Positions 38,301 to 46,279 of a stretch of 64,000 nt of DNA are shown here, piece after piece. This DNA comes from Herpetosiphon gulosus (GTDB lineage Bacteria; Chloroflexota; Chloroflexia; Chloroflexales; Herpetosiphonaceae): positions 160,518 to 224,517 of the forward strand of contig NZ_BAABRU010000013.1 in assembly GCF_039545135.1 (NCBI RefSeq). Direction: 5' to 3'. The notes below the pieces were generated by a model. It was not told where the DNA came from and searched no databases. It was given only the letters and a program-made list of their open reading frames with translations. The stretch's first letter is position 1, and each line of letters starts with the position of its first letter. The position numbers were made by a program, and so were the translations under genes.

Positions 38301-40178
38301 ATCAGTAGCAGCAGCCAAATTCCCTTCCAAGCAGTTGCCCCGCTCGATTTGACGATGGTTGTCAGCGGCTCGCAATTGGTGCTGGCAACCCAACGTGCTG
38401 GTCGGCCTGTTTCGAGCATGATTGGTTTGAGTTTTCAGTCAATCCAAATGTCAGCGAGCCAACAGCGGCTTGTCCGTACAGCCAGCAATGGCCAGGCAGT
38501 GCTCGATTTGCAGGGGTTTGGTGAGGGTTGGCAGATTCAGGCCTTAGCCAGCGATGGCTTGAATAGTGCCGAGGCTACAACCCTGTTTAGCCCAAATCCG
38601 TTGATCGATGTCCAAATGCTACTGCCCGAACGCTTGATTGTGGGCGATCAGCTGAGTGTGACCGCCCGCTTGAATTTGCTGGCAACGCGCGGTGGTATTC
38701 CCACCATACGCTTAAGTGTTGATTCGACCGATCTTGCGGCATTGACTGAGCCAACCACGGGCAATAGTGGCCGAATTTATACTACGACCCAAACTTTGGT
38801 TGCCACCAATCTTGGTACGACCACGCTTACCGCAACTATTGAAGTCAATCAGCAAACCCAAATTATCACCAAAGCCCTGACAATTCAGCCACCAAGCCAA
38901 GTGCGTTTGCAACAAAGCCGTTTGTTGACCGAAGCGACCGATATTACTTGGCAAGTGCCAATGGCTAACCAATCAGCCTCGATCAACATTGCGATTGCCA
39001 GTTTAGCCCAAGCCAGCCAAGCCTTGCCTAGCCAATTGCAAGGCGATGACCCCTTGACTTTGGCTGGACGAATTGCCATGGCCCGCTATACAGCTCAGCC
39101 TGCGCATGCTGAGATTGAATTATTGGCCAAGCAGCAGCTTGCCAATGGCAGCTGGAGTTGGGATGCGCAGGCGGGAGATTTGCAATTAACTGCTTTGATT
39201 GTGCAACTGATTGCTAGCGAACAACGTTCGCCCCAACTGCGCCAGCTTGAAGAGCAAGCAACCCGTTGGTTAGCCTTGGTTAGCCCGCTTGATCCCGATT
39301 TGCGCAGCGAAATGTTGTTGGCCTTGGCACAAAGCGGCAAAACAGTTGAGGCTCAAATCACCAGTTTGCTCAAAAATCGCCAATTAACTACGGCTCAACG
39401 GTTGCGCTTGATTTATGGCTTGGTGCTGCTTGATTCACCGCAAGCTGATCAATATTTGCTTGAAGTGCGCCAGATGTTGGCGCAACCCTTGGAGCCAAGT
39501 GTTTGGATGAGCCGCACCCGCCAAGCGGCGCTGATCGGCTTGATTTTTGAGCGCAGTCAGCCAAGCTCAGCCTTGCGTGCTCAAGTGCTTAATAGTATCG
39601 CCGAGGGCTGGAATGGCGCGACATGGGAAGATTTGCCCAGTAGCGTGGCGGTATTTCAGCTAACCCAACAAGATTTTCCGACCCGTGGCAATTATCGTTT
39701 GGGCTTGAATGGCACAACGTTGAGCGATTATGATCAAGCCAGCAGCCTGAGCTTGCCAATTACCAACCAACTTAACTTGCAGATCGAGCCGAATGGCCCA
39801 ATCTTGCTGGCTAGCCAAGCTAGCTGGCAAAACCCAGCCGCTCAAGCTCACTTGCTCCATTCCAGTAGCGATGATCAATTGGTTTATGGTGAGCAATGGC
39901 TGTGGCAAGGCTATTTAGTGCTTGAACACGATCTGCCAAGCTTGCAATTACGCTTAGCTACGCCCAGGGGTGTTGAGTGGCAACTTGGTTCAGCCACAGG
40001 CTTGAATTGGCATGATGGTCAGTTCAGTGCCGCCAATGTTCGGGCCGGCATTTACCCAATTCAACTGTTGGGTGTGGCTCGCCACAAGGGTCAATTTGCT
40101 TGGCCAGCGCCCCAATTAACCAGCGGCGGCCAGATCATTGAGCTTGAACAAACCGCGCCGTCAGTGCTAATTCGCTGA
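35400..40178 (+). CDS. Giant alpha-2-macroglobulin-like membrane-anchored protein
   Basis: 1592 residues. An N-terminal anchor (LLTTISLLGMALLGVIVASI near 17-36) targets it outside the membrane. An SbsA/Big_5 Ig-like domain follows (ATALEFNFNLPMDRSSVEDA), then MG-type beta domains (SYQANQQLTIIGSS, VQPGLYQVRLRY), and near 1220-1400 a helical region resembling the thioester domain (LLAKQQLANGSWSWDAQAGD). The C-x-E-Q thioester itself is not found; no cysteine was noticed. Bacterial A2Ms trap proteases in the periplasm; without a thioester this one would rely on conformational trapping. Last in the his-moa run, 16 bp after moaE. Confidence 0.78.
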   Translation: MRLLEKLARWWWRWLLTTISLLGMALLGVIVASIAGWVPQPSVLRLTPLAGSRELPPATALEFNFNLPMDRSSVEDALVITPPVRGRWHWEGRSRARWQPEFGWTPGTTVTVQLRPTAQSMLRQTLATTVTTQFAAAPAPLLVFRSPLPNAIIAPNTPILLRFNRAMIDYANQTERGLAELSIEPNAASQVRWLDDRSVLVQVQWQVGQQYQLKLQNLNDLLGIPVQTTEWQVQVSEPNLIAPPTAQTLQADQAVEWAFEGLLDQTTTQQLIKRIQFTPAVSTTWQVRYQPEPQPQTIIQVLPAPVWPTGQALTTSLQLSQPITQVWQIQSNLQLIGSVPGRGGSLAVDDPLRLLFNQTPERQQLAEQLLIEPEVANVAININNQQALISAAWQPSTVYTLTLAGSAPLTFRTQTQAQPLQIEGVGYSLLLPETTAELRLSGRENSRLTASLYVVDRAVLAAALQQPQTPLNPQRYNLQPQQQWQIAAGPERTISITPTQAALLLQVQAPNTELVQHVLIWTPYRAQLLATPEQAQAWIVDLANRQPVAAADLSILAGANQLATGQSDSQGLWQTAIQGSSGRLVLLGGEPQAPIVAETIIRPQRQAPSLSSQLLLDRQSYQANQQLTIIGSSEFATDLVTTPTLTLAVLDPSGQAIAPEQTLVVSQSLWTTKVQLAADVQPGLYQVRLRYANQVIASQNFVVNQPNLVYRVVLPEVQATNAIVPAEIISDLPNQHGLWRLLDQRNRQVTAGSWYSNAAGIAQFDYQQSQTLLGDYVLEVQLGEQVSYHPSQIRYVAQLAAKAEQQLLNPNQPTNISFQLRDQQGMALANRALQIEVQGAITSTQSLRTNAAGEVIWRTNGLRSGLWLIRASSPDAASVEVPLWVLGVTTEQAIGRSQSNLVETAELALAPLTNLAATSVLVSWFEGGTLRQQIQPWVAGQRIAITPSLSNTQQLEVALAWLDAEQLISSSSQIPFQAVAPLDLTMVVSGSQLVLATQRAGRPVSSMIGLSFQSIQMSASQQRLVRTASNGQAVLDLQGFGEGWQIQALASDGLNSAEATTLFSPNPLIDVQMLLPERLIVGDQLSVTARLNLLATRGGIPTIRLSVDSTDLAALTEPTTGNSGRIYTTTQTLVATNLGTTTLTATIEVNQQTQIITKALTIQPPSQVRLQQSRLLTEATDITWQVPMANQSASINIAIASLAQASQALPSQLQGDDPLTLAGRIAMARYTAQPAHAEIELLAKQQLANGSWSWDAQAGDLQLTALIVQLIASEQRSPQLRQLEEQATRWLALVSPLDPDLRSEMLLALAQSGKTVEAQITSLLKNRQLTTAQRLRLIYGLVLLDSPQADQYLLEVRQMLAQPLEPSVWMSRTRQAALIGLIFERSQPSSALRAQVLNSIAEGWNGATWEDLPSSVAVFQLTQQDFPTRGNYRLGLNGTTLSDYDQASSLSLPITNQLNLQIEPNGPILLASQASWQNPAAQAHLLHSSSDDQLVYGEQWLWQGYLVLEHDLPSLQLRLATPRGVEWQLGSATGLNWHDGQFSAANVRAGIYPIQLLGVARHKGQFAWPAPQLTSGGQIIELEQTAPSVLIR

Positions 40179-40222
40179 TGGTACAATAGAGACATCTTTA
40201 TTTTCAGAATTAAGGCACATCA

Positions 40223-41032
40223 ATGCGTATTCCAGAAGCAATTCAATGGATTGAACAATCGGGCAATGTTTTAGCCCAAGCCAAAATAACCCACATGCTT
40301 GAGGCAACTCCAGCAGATGACGAACTACTTGATCAATTAGCTGCCCTGCAAAACGACGATGGTGGTTTTCCACTGAATGGCGTGGCTGGCCGCCCGAGCA
40401 CCCTCAACGATAGCTGCAACATTATTCGCCATTTTGTCGAACTTGAAGCCAGCGATCATCCGGCGGTAGCTACGGCGAGCCGCTTTATTCTCGATGCTCA
40501 ATCGCCGCGTGGTTGGTGGCGCGAAGGCAACAATTTGGCGATCTATAGCCCGCCATTGTGGATGGATAGCGAGTCGGATGCAGCACTGATCTATACGACC
40601 GCTGTTTGTTCGGCCAGCCTAGCGCTGTTGGATAACCCCGAAGTCAACGTGGCAGCAGATAAAGCCAACACTTGGTTGCTCGGTCAAATTGCCAATAACG
40701 GCTTGTTGCCAGGCTTTCGAGTTGAAGCAACTGGTTGGGCGATGTTAGCAGCGGTTTTGTTGGGTCACCGCGAAAGTCGGCCAGTCAAGCGCATGTTGGG
40801 CGGTCTAGGCGATTTGCTTTCGACCGATTGGGATGCCCCAAGCCTCGCAGTGATGTTGAATGCTGCGGGAATTGCCCGTATTCCCCGCATGACCCGAGCC
40901 GTTACCCAGGCGATTAACTTACTGCGCAATTTGCAACAACCAAGTGGTGCTTGGCTCAACGAAGATGGCCTGCCTGATCCCTTGCTAACAGCATGGATTG
41001 TACGGATTGTCCGGCGCTTCGGCTTACGCTAA
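40223..41032 (+). CDS. Terpenoid-cyclase/prenyltransferase-fold protein
   Basis: 269 residues forming an alpha/alpha toroid-like repeat protein. LAALQNDDGGFPLNGVAGRP and INLLRNLQQPSGAWLNEDGL match the Q-x-x-DGG-F/W type motifs of the prenyltransferase/squalene-cyclase superfamily, which also includes the A2M thioester domain. It is too short for a cyclase and lacks a DxDD motif. It starts 44 bp after the A2M-like gene. The role is unknown; partnership with the A2M-like protein is inference. Confidence 0.75.
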   Translation: MRIPEAIQWIEQSGNVLAQAKITHMLEATPADDELLDQLAALQNDDGGFPLNGVAGRPSTLNDSCNIIRHFVELEASDHPAVATASRFILDAQSPRGWWREGNNLAIYSPPLWMDSESDAALIYTTAVCSASLALLDNPEVNVAADKANTWLLGQIANNGLLPGFRVEATGWAMLAAVLLGHRESRPVKRMLGGLGDLLSTDWDAPSLAVMLNAAGIARIPRMTRAVTQAINLLRNLQQPSGAWLNEDGLPDPLLTAWIVRIVRRFGLR

Positions 41033-41257
41033 ATTTCATCGATTCACTTAACGTTGCTGCCCTGCTCTGAAGGCTCAGAGTGGGGCAGTTTGGCTTGATC
41101 GTCCTAAAGGACTAGTGGCGACAGATCGAAAGATCATTTTGCAAATTGAGCAATCTTGGCATAATCGTGATTAATCGCTGCGAATTGCTGCAACTATTTT
41201 TTGCGGGTCAGCGTCTCAAGCAACAGAAGCCACGCTGATGGCAAGGAGTTGTATACT

Positions 41258-41923
41258 GTGGCCGAACCAACTACAGAAATTTTATATCGCGCTCAACGCA
41301 ATGACCCCGAAGCAATGGGAGCATTGATTGTTAGCCAACAACATTATATTTACAACATCGCCATGAGCGTGATGCGCCAGCCCGAAGATGCCGCTGACCT
41401 AACCCAAGATGCTTGTATCAAGCTGTTGCGGGTGATTGGCCAGTATAATGGCGAAAGTCGGTTTACCACTTGGCTCTATCGTTTGGTGATCAACCTTGGG
41501 CGTGATGAGCTGCGTAAGCGTGGCCGCCGTGCTCCAGAGATGCCACCAATGACCGATGACGATGGTGAAACCGTCGATCCATTATCGAGCATTGCCGACG
41601 ATAATCGTTGGGCCGACCCTCAAGAAGTGGCAACCAACCACGAGTTGCGGGCCGAAGTAACCCAAGCCTTGGATAAACTTGAAGATCATTATCGTTTAGC
41701 ATTAACTCTCTACTATTTTGATGATTTGCGGTACAATGATATTGCTGAAATTTTGGAAGTACCGCTGAATACGGTCAAAAGCTATATTCGCCGTGGTAAA
41801 GAGCGGCTTGCCTTGCTCTTAGGTGCTAATCAATCGGAAGCAATTTTGCCTGCCAAACGTGAACCTGTTGCCGATGAACGGCCAAACCGCGGTCGCTTTG
41901 CCTTTGCCCTAGGATTGCGCTGA
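41258..41923 (+). CDS. ECF-type RNA polymerase sigma factor
   Basis: 221 residues. Region 2: IYNIAMSVMRQPEDAADLTQ, DACIKLLRVIGQYNGESRFT and TWLYRLVINLGRDELRKRGR. Region 4: LALTLYYFDDLRYNDIAEIL followed by the helix-turn-helix EVPLNTVKSYIRRGKERL. A basic tail follows. GTG 41258 has AAGGAG 9 nt upstream and is preferred to the longer frame from 41201. The anti-sigma-like gene starts 8 bp downstream, so it is probably held inactive by that membrane partner. A weak TTTGCA-N16-CATAAT lies at 41138-41165. Confidence 0.92.
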   Translation: MAEPTTEILYRAQRNDPEAMGALIVSQQHYIYNIAMSVMRQPEDAADLTQDACIKLLRVIGQYNGESRFTTWLYRLVINLGRDELRKRGRRAPEMPPMTDDDGETVDPLSSIADDNRWADPQEVATNHELRAEVTQALDKLEDHYRLALTLYYFDDLRYNDIAEILEVPLNTVKSYIRRGKERLALLLGANQSEAILPAKREPVADERPNRGRFAFALGLR

Positions 41924-41931
41924 GGTGTGTC

Positions 41932-42468
41932 ATGAAGCGTTGTGAATATCGTACCAACTATGATCTGCGCGAAGAAGCGCTTGATCCACAACTTACAGAC
42001 CATCTGGCTGAATGTGAAAGCTGTGCGCAACGTGCTCGTCGCGCCGAAGCCTTCGATACGGTCGTGCGCTCAGCGATGATTACCAGTGTTCCCGATGATC
42101 TGACTGCCAAGCTTTTAGCCTTGGTGCCAGGTTTGATGCCGCCAATGTTGGTGCGCAGCAAGCACTGGAAGTTGCAACGCCGCGCCTTTGTGGGGCTAAG
42201 TGGCTTTGCCAGCATTTTGGCGCTTGGTTTGCTGATCTATGGGGTGTATCTCTTGGCCAACACGGTTGGGGTTGGCGATTGGCTGGCGACTGCTAGCACT
42301 TGGCCTGGCGTTGCGATCGATTGGCTCTATCGGCATATTCCATCATCGCGCTCGTTTGTGGCCGCAATGATTGCCGTGCGCCAACCATTGCAATGGATGA
42401 TTTTGTTGCTGCTAATTTGGCAAGTCTGGGAACGCATGCCGCTGCCGAACAATCGACAAACCGCCTAA
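41932..42468 (+). CDS. Anti-sigma factor-like zinc-finger membrane protein
   Basis: 178 residues. The N-terminus has the zf-HC2-type H-x3-C-x2-C motif (LTDHLAECESCAQRARRAEA at 21-40), typical of zinc-binding anti-sigma domains. Two to three hydrophobic segments follow (FVGLSGFASILALGLLIYGV, PLQWMILLLLIWQVW). It should bind the adjacent ECF sigma factor at the membrane. A hairpin follows at 42476-42503. Confidence 0.85.
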   Translation: MKRCEYRTNYDLREEALDPQLTDHLAECESCAQRARRAEAFDTVVRSAMITSVPDDLTAKLLALVPGLMPPMLVRSKHWKLQRRAFVGLSGFASILALGLLIYGVYLLANTVGVGDWLATASTWPGVAIDWLYRHIPSSRSFVAAMIAVRQPLQWMILLLLIWQVWERMPLPNNRQTA

Positions 42469-42475
42469 AAAGTAC

Positions 42476-42503
42476 AACCCGCAAGTCAACTGGCTTGCGG
42501 GTT
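42476..42503 (+). terminator. Hairpin after the sigma/anti-sigma operon
   Basis: AACCCGCAAG (42476-42485) pairs perfectly with CTTGCGGGTT (42494-42503), followed by TGATTTGG. The U-tract is weak. It lies 16 nt before the comF start. Confidence 0.65.
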
Positions 42504-42518
42504 TGATTTGGGGCTACG

Positions 42519-43190
42519 ATGATCAACCGTTTATGGAATAGCTTGCTTGATCTCGTTTACCCGCCACGCTGCTATAGCTGTGGCAAGGCTGGCACGCAAT
42601 TTTGCCCCACTTGCCTCGCCGAATGTATTCCGCTGACTCCACCCCAACGCCCTCAGCCCTTGGCCGCCGATTCACCGCTTGAACGCGCTTTGGGCATTTA
42701 TCCATTTCAAGGCAGCTTACGTGCGGCAATCCACGCCTTTAAATATCAAAATGCCCATCCCTTAGCCCAAATTTTGGCTCCATTATTGTTTGATTTTTGT
42801 GCCTGGCAGAATGTTGTGCTGATGCCTGTGCCACTGCATGGGGTGCGCAAACGTGAGCGGGGTTATAATCAAGCTGAATTATTGGCGCGTAATTTGGCCA
42901 AAGCTTGGCAATTGCCACTGAGCACCGATTTGCAACGGGTGCGTGCTACCGAGCATCAAGTTGGGCAGCAAGCTCAAGCTCGTGCCAACAATGTCGCCGG
43001 AGCCTTTGAATGGCGGGGTCAACAGCCAGCTCCAAGCCACGTATTGCTGATTGACGATGTGCTAACCACTGGCTCGACCTTTGAGGCCTGTGCTAGTGCA
43101 TTAATTGCTGCTGGCAGTACCGCAGTCGAAGGTCTAGCCCTCGCCAAAGCGATTATCAAGCCTGCGTCACCGCTTGATTCGCCTGAATAA
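42519..43190 (+). CDS. ComF family phosphoribosyltransferase-like protein
   Basis: 223 residues. An N-terminal four-cysteine zinc finger (CYSCGKAGTQFCPTCL), then a type I PRTase domain: HAFKYQNAHPLAQIL, VPVPLH-like LMPVPLHGVRKRERGYNQAE, and the PRPP loop VLLIDDVLTTGSTFEAC. ComF relatives act in natural DNA uptake, though in many genomes their role is not tested. The 3' end overlaps the convergent DUF5946-like gene by 35 bp. Confidence 0.9.
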   Translation: MINRLWNSLLDLVYPPRCYSCGKAGTQFCPTCLAECIPLTPPQRPQPLAADSPLERALGIYPFQGSLRAAIHAFKYQNAHPLAQILAPLLFDFCAWQNVVLMPVPLHGVRKRERGYNQAELLARNLAKAWQLPLSTDLQRVRATEHQVGQQAQARANNVAGAFEWRGQQPAPSHVLLIDDVLTTGSTFEACASALIAAGSTAVEGLALAKAIIKPASPLDSPE

Positions 43191-43593
43191 CTCTGGCCCA
43201 ACCCCATAAGCGTTCAACTGCTCCCGCTGGTTGCTCAGGCAGATAGACATCAGCAATGGTCATGGCCCAACAGCGCAATTGTGGTCGGCGTTCAGCCTCG
43301 GGCCGTAGCACTCGCGTTGCCCCTGCATAGGTTTTGGCGGCCCGTTGCCGTAATTCGGCAGCACTTACCCCATGATTAAGATAATCGTTAAATGCCATCC
43401 ACAGTTGTTCAAGCGCCATTTCAGTAAATTGGGCTGGGTGTTGCAAATTGTAGCTGGCGACAACCAAAAAATGCTGGGCATGCAAAGCTGGGTCGTTATA
43501 TTCCCAAGCGATTAACGCCCCTAATTGCTCCCAACAATTGAAACCTTCAATCGGTGGAGCACCACATTCAGCACAAGTTTCAGTAGTTGGCAT
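43156..43593 (-). CDS. DUF5946-like protein of unknown function
   Basis: 145 residues with an N-terminal C-x2-C motif (ETCAECGAPP) and a later Cys (GFNCWEQLGALIAWEYND), and a conserved-looking histidine-rich segment (HAQHFLVVASYNLQHPAQFT). Resembles DUF5946 proteins; no function is known. It converges on comF with a 35-bp overlap of coding 3' ends. A promoter for the divergent gene lies at its start codon. Confidence 0.7.
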   Translation of the reverse strand: MPTTETCAECGAPPIEGFNCWEQLGALIAWEYNDPALHAQHFLVVASYNLQHPAQFTEMALEQLWMAFNDYLNHGVSAAELRQRAAKTYAGATRVLRPEAERRPQLRCWAMTIADVYLPEQPAGAVERLWGWARVIQANQAVTQA

Positions 43594-43615
43594 TGATCAC
43601 CTCATTCGGTATAAT
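43587..43615 (+). promoter_or_regulatory. Promoter for the 43692 gene, overlapping a divergent start codon
   Basis: TTGGCA (43587-43592), 17-nt spacer, TATAAT (43610-43615). The -35 element lies within the first codons of the leftward gene, so the two genes could interfere. Confidence 0.72.
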
Positions 43616-43691
43616 TCATGCTTAGTCTACTTGGGTTGAATTACAGCAACATCTGCCGAACGAATGATTTTAGCGAGAGAGGATCAATTGT

Positions 43692-44261
43692 ATGCGCCGC
43701 TGGCTTAATCGATCGATTTATAATGTGAAAGCGCTGCGTCAGCAATTTGCTGCTGATCATCCTGAATTGCAACCACGAACAATATTAATTGCCAAAATAA
43801 TTAAAAACCCACTTGATCAACCAATAGAGTTAGTACGTGGAACAAACTGGGTCGAGTCGTTACGGGCAGTTGTGTTTGTTACCACTACAGGCCTATGGAT
43901 CTATCCAATCAAAAAATTTGCAGCTATGCATGGTGCGGCTAGCGGAATTGAGCAAACTGAACCATTTTGGCTTGGGGGGCAGTCGATCAGCACTGCCCAA
44001 TTAATGAATGTTCGAACAGGTTTAATTCGTGGGAGTGTGTTGCAATTTACTTACGAACAGCAAGCGATTTATCAGTTCGGCTTAGAGTATCATGTCAACT
44101 TGGCTAGTTTATTACCGTTTGAGGTTACTGTAACCAAGGGCAAAATCAAACATACTACGGCGAGCATTAAAGCGCGAATTTACCTCTATGCCACGGTAGT
44201 TTTTTTGGGTTGGTTTTTTCTGTGGTTTGCTTCGATAATCATTCAAGCATTATTCCGATGA
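43692..44261 (+). CDS. Unknown protein with C-terminal membrane anchor
   Basis: 189 residues, not recognised. A predicted soluble N-terminal part ends in a single C-terminal hydrophobic segment (IYLYATVVFLGWFFLWFASI, 163-182), suggesting a tail-anchored or single-pass protein. Codon use is more A/T-rich than neighbours in the first half (AAAATAATTAAAAACCC region near 43795), hinting at different origin. The broken GNAT gene starts 8 bp downstream. Confidence 0.65.
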   Translation: MRRWLNRSIYNVKALRQQFAADHPELQPRTILIAKIIKNPLDQPIELVRGTNWVESLRAVVFVTTTGLWIYPIKKFAAMHGAASGIEQTEPFWLGGQSISTAQLMNVRTGLIRGSVLQFTYEQQAIYQFGLEYHVNLASLLPFEVTVTKGKIKHTTASIKARIYLYATVVFLGWFFLWFASIIIQALFR

Positions 44262-44269
44262 GGTTTCCC

Positions 44270-44802
44270 ATGCAACGCGAAGTTACCACAACCTACCTTG
44301 AAATGTTGACTGCCAATGAACTCAAGCCAAGTTTACGCCATGAGCCAGATTTTGGCTTTGCGCAAGTGCAGCGGATTAGCCCTGAACTCAATCGCTTTTT
44401 GTATACAGCAGTGGGCGGGCCGTGGTATTGGCTTGATCGGCTCAGCTGGTCTGGTCGTATCAGCAATGGCTCGATTATTTGAGCCAGCCTACGGTTCAAA
44501 CATGGATCGGCAGCTATCAAGGCATTCCGATTGGCTATTGTGAGTTGGTGCAAGAGGCCGATGGCTCAGCCCAAATTGGCTATTTTGGGTTGTTGCCGCA
44601 ATGGTATGGCCAAGGCTTGGGCGGGCTTTTGCTCACTAAGGTCATTCAACAAGCATGGCAATTAACTAGCTCGCGGGTTTGGCTACATACTTGCACGCTC
44701 GATGGGCCAACTGCCTTAGCCAACTACCAAGCCCGTGGTTTCAAGGTCTATGATCAAAAAACTGAGCTAGTTGAGTTGCCAAGCCAAGCACTTGCACTAT
44801 GA
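44270..44802 (+). pseudogene. GNAT acetyltransferase broken by a 5-bp tandem duplication
   Basis: The first part (from MQREVTTTYLEML to DRLSWS) is in one frame and stops at TGA 44480-44482. The rest (DYLSQPTVQTWIGSYQGIPI, acetyl-CoA loop QWYGQGLGGLLLTKVI) is in another frame ending at 44802. At the junction CTGGT is present twice in tandem (about 44445-44454). Removing one copy gives AGC-TGG-TCG-TAT-CAG-CAA-TGG (SWSYQQW), restoring a continuous GNAT of about 176 residues. Either a real frameshift allele or an assembly error. The second part could be translated from TTG 44479 but would lack the N-terminal strand. Confidence 0.88.
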
Positions 44803-45060
44803 CCAAATGCCCTGTAGTTATGCACCAAACCTTCCTATCCAAAGAGTATGATTGATCTTTCGCTTCCGTTCGTACCAATAATTGTACTTTAGGGGGTGCA
44901 GGGGGATGAAAACACCCTGCGTTCCCCGCCTTGAGGCGGGGCGGAGGGGTGGTGATCACTGAAATCGAAAGATCTTTGGATTTTCATAAACCTTCTAAAA
45001 TCATAGGCAGAGTTGACAGCTATGCTAGAGTAACGAGGATTTTGTTTGGAGGTTGCTTTA
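44803..45060. other. Intergenic region with GC-rich hairpin
   Basis: CCCCGCCT (44924-44931) pairs with AGGCGGGG (44934-44941); GCAGGG and CCCTGC form another possible stem just upstream. A TTGACA at 45013-45018 has no good -10 at 17 nt. GGAGG lies 8-9 nt before ATG 45061. No gene is seen. Confidence 0.5.
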
Positions 45061-45459
45061 ATGGCTGATCACGCTGCGTTGATGATTTTAATTGCTGGGC
45101 CCTATCGTTCTGGCACTGGCGACGATCCAGCTAAAATTGCGGCCAATGTTCATTTAATGGAATCGTATGTGTTGCCATTGTTCAATGCTGGCCATTTGCC
45201 AGTGCTTGGCGAGTGGTTGGCCTTGCCAATGGTCGATTTGGCTGGCTCTAAACGGATTGGCGATGAGATCTTTAATGCGATTTTCCACCCAATTGCTGAG
45301 CGCTTGGTAATTCGTTGCGATGCGGTGTTGCGGGTTGGCGGGCCTTCGGCAGGTGCTGATCAGATGCTTGAACTGGCCAAAGCCCATGGTCGCCAATGCT
45401 TTGAGCGTTTGCAAGATATTCCTGGCTGTAGCGAGTTGATCGATCCCCAAGAATATTAG
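45061..45459 (+). CDS. DUF4406-like (nucleoside 2-deoxyribosyltransferase-fold) protein
   Basis: 132 residues. ILIAGPYRSGTGDDPAKIAA at the N-terminus (IAGPY is typical of the NDT-like superfamily), then SKRIGDEIFNAIFHPIAERL and AVLRVGGPSAGADQMLELAK. The family has a flavodoxin-like fold binding nucleotides or nucleosides; the reaction here is unknown. ATG 45061 has GGAGG at 45048-45052; the GAGGTTGC frame start at 45046 overlaps that site. The methyltransferase follows 12 bp later, suggesting co-transcription. Confidence 0.75.
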   Translation: MADHAALMILIAGPYRSGTGDDPAKIAANVHLMESYVLPLFNAGHLPVLGEWLALPMVDLAGSKRIGDEIFNAIFHPIAERLVIRCDAVLRVGGPSAGADQMLELAKAHGRQCFERLQDIPGCSELIDPQEY

Positions 45460-45471
45460 GAATGGTGCTAC

Positions 45472-46278
45472 ATGAGTGCAAATAGCGAATGGCCTGAATT
45501 AAACGCTCAATCCAATGCTGTTTGGGAAACCAACGCCGAGCATTGGGATAGCGCGATGGGCCAAGATGGTAACCGTTTTCATTTGCAATTGGTGCGGCCT
45601 GCGATGTTGAGTTTGTTGGAGTTACAAACGGCGCAGCGTGTACTTGATATTGGTTGTGGGAACGGTCTTTTTGCACGACATTTGGCGGAATTAGGTGCAA
45701 CGGTGCTGGCAGTTGATGCTAGCACCAGCTTAATTGAACGTGCCAAGCAGTATCCAAGCCCGGCTATGCTCGAATATCAAGTTGTTGATGCCACCGATTT
45801 CGCGCAATTGCTGGCTTTAGGGGCTGCAAGCTTTGATGCCCTGGTTTCAACGATGGTGCTGATGGATTTGCCCACGATTGAGCCTTTATTTCAAGCAGCA
45901 GCCAAATTGCTCAAATCGCAAGGCCGTTTTGTGCTGGCAACGGTGCATCCATGTTTTCAAACTCCGCAAAGCCGCAAAATTGTTGAGCAATTTGAAAATG
46001 CCCAAGGCGAAGTTGAAACCCATGCGCGACTACAGATTGGCAGCTATCTCACGCCAACAGTGCATCAAGGAGTGGGGGTGGCAGGTCAACCAGTTGCTCA
46101 ATTCAACTTTCATCGTTCATTGACGAGTTTGCTTGGGGTTGCATTTGCAGCGGGATTTGTGCTTGATGGATTGTTAGAGCCAAGCTATCCCCCTACTACA
46201 GCCAGCACTCACCCGTTCTCATGGGCCAATTTTAGTGAAATTCCCCCAGTTTTGGTGCTGCGCCTACGGTTACGCTAG
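45472..46278 (+). CDS. Class I SAM-dependent methyltransferase
   Basis: 268 residues. Motif I RVLDIGCGNGLFARHLAELG near 57-76, acidic residue in VLAVDASTSLIERA, motif IV FDALVSTMVLMDLPTIEPL. Similar to UbiE/Methyltransf_11 proteins; the N-terminal NAVWETNAEHWDSAMGQDGN recalls small-molecule methyltransferases of resistance or quinone type. Substrate unknown. Its 3' end is 1 nt from the convergent HAD gene, so there is no room for a terminator. Confidence 0.85.
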   Translation: MSANSEWPELNAQSNAVWETNAEHWDSAMGQDGNRFHLQLVRPAMLSLLELQTAQRVLDIGCGNGLFARHLAELGATVLAVDASTSLIERAKQYPSPAMLEYQVVDATDFAQLLALGAASFDALVSTMVLMDLPTIEPLFQAAAKLLKSQGRFVLATVHPCFQTPQSRKIVEQFENAQGEVETHARLQIGSYLTPTVHQGVGVAGQPVAQFNFHRSLTSLLGVAFAAGFVLDGLLEPSYPPTTASTHPFSWANFSEIPPVLVLRLRLR

Positions 46279-46279
46279 A

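Noticed and set aside
44445..44482. Programmed ribosomal frameshift in the GNAT gene
   Set aside because: No slippery heptamer or downstream structure; the CTGGT duplication explains the frame change fully.
45013..45018. TTGACA as promoter of the DUF4406-like gene
   Set aside because: No acceptable -10 hexamer at 16-18 nt; kept only as a note.
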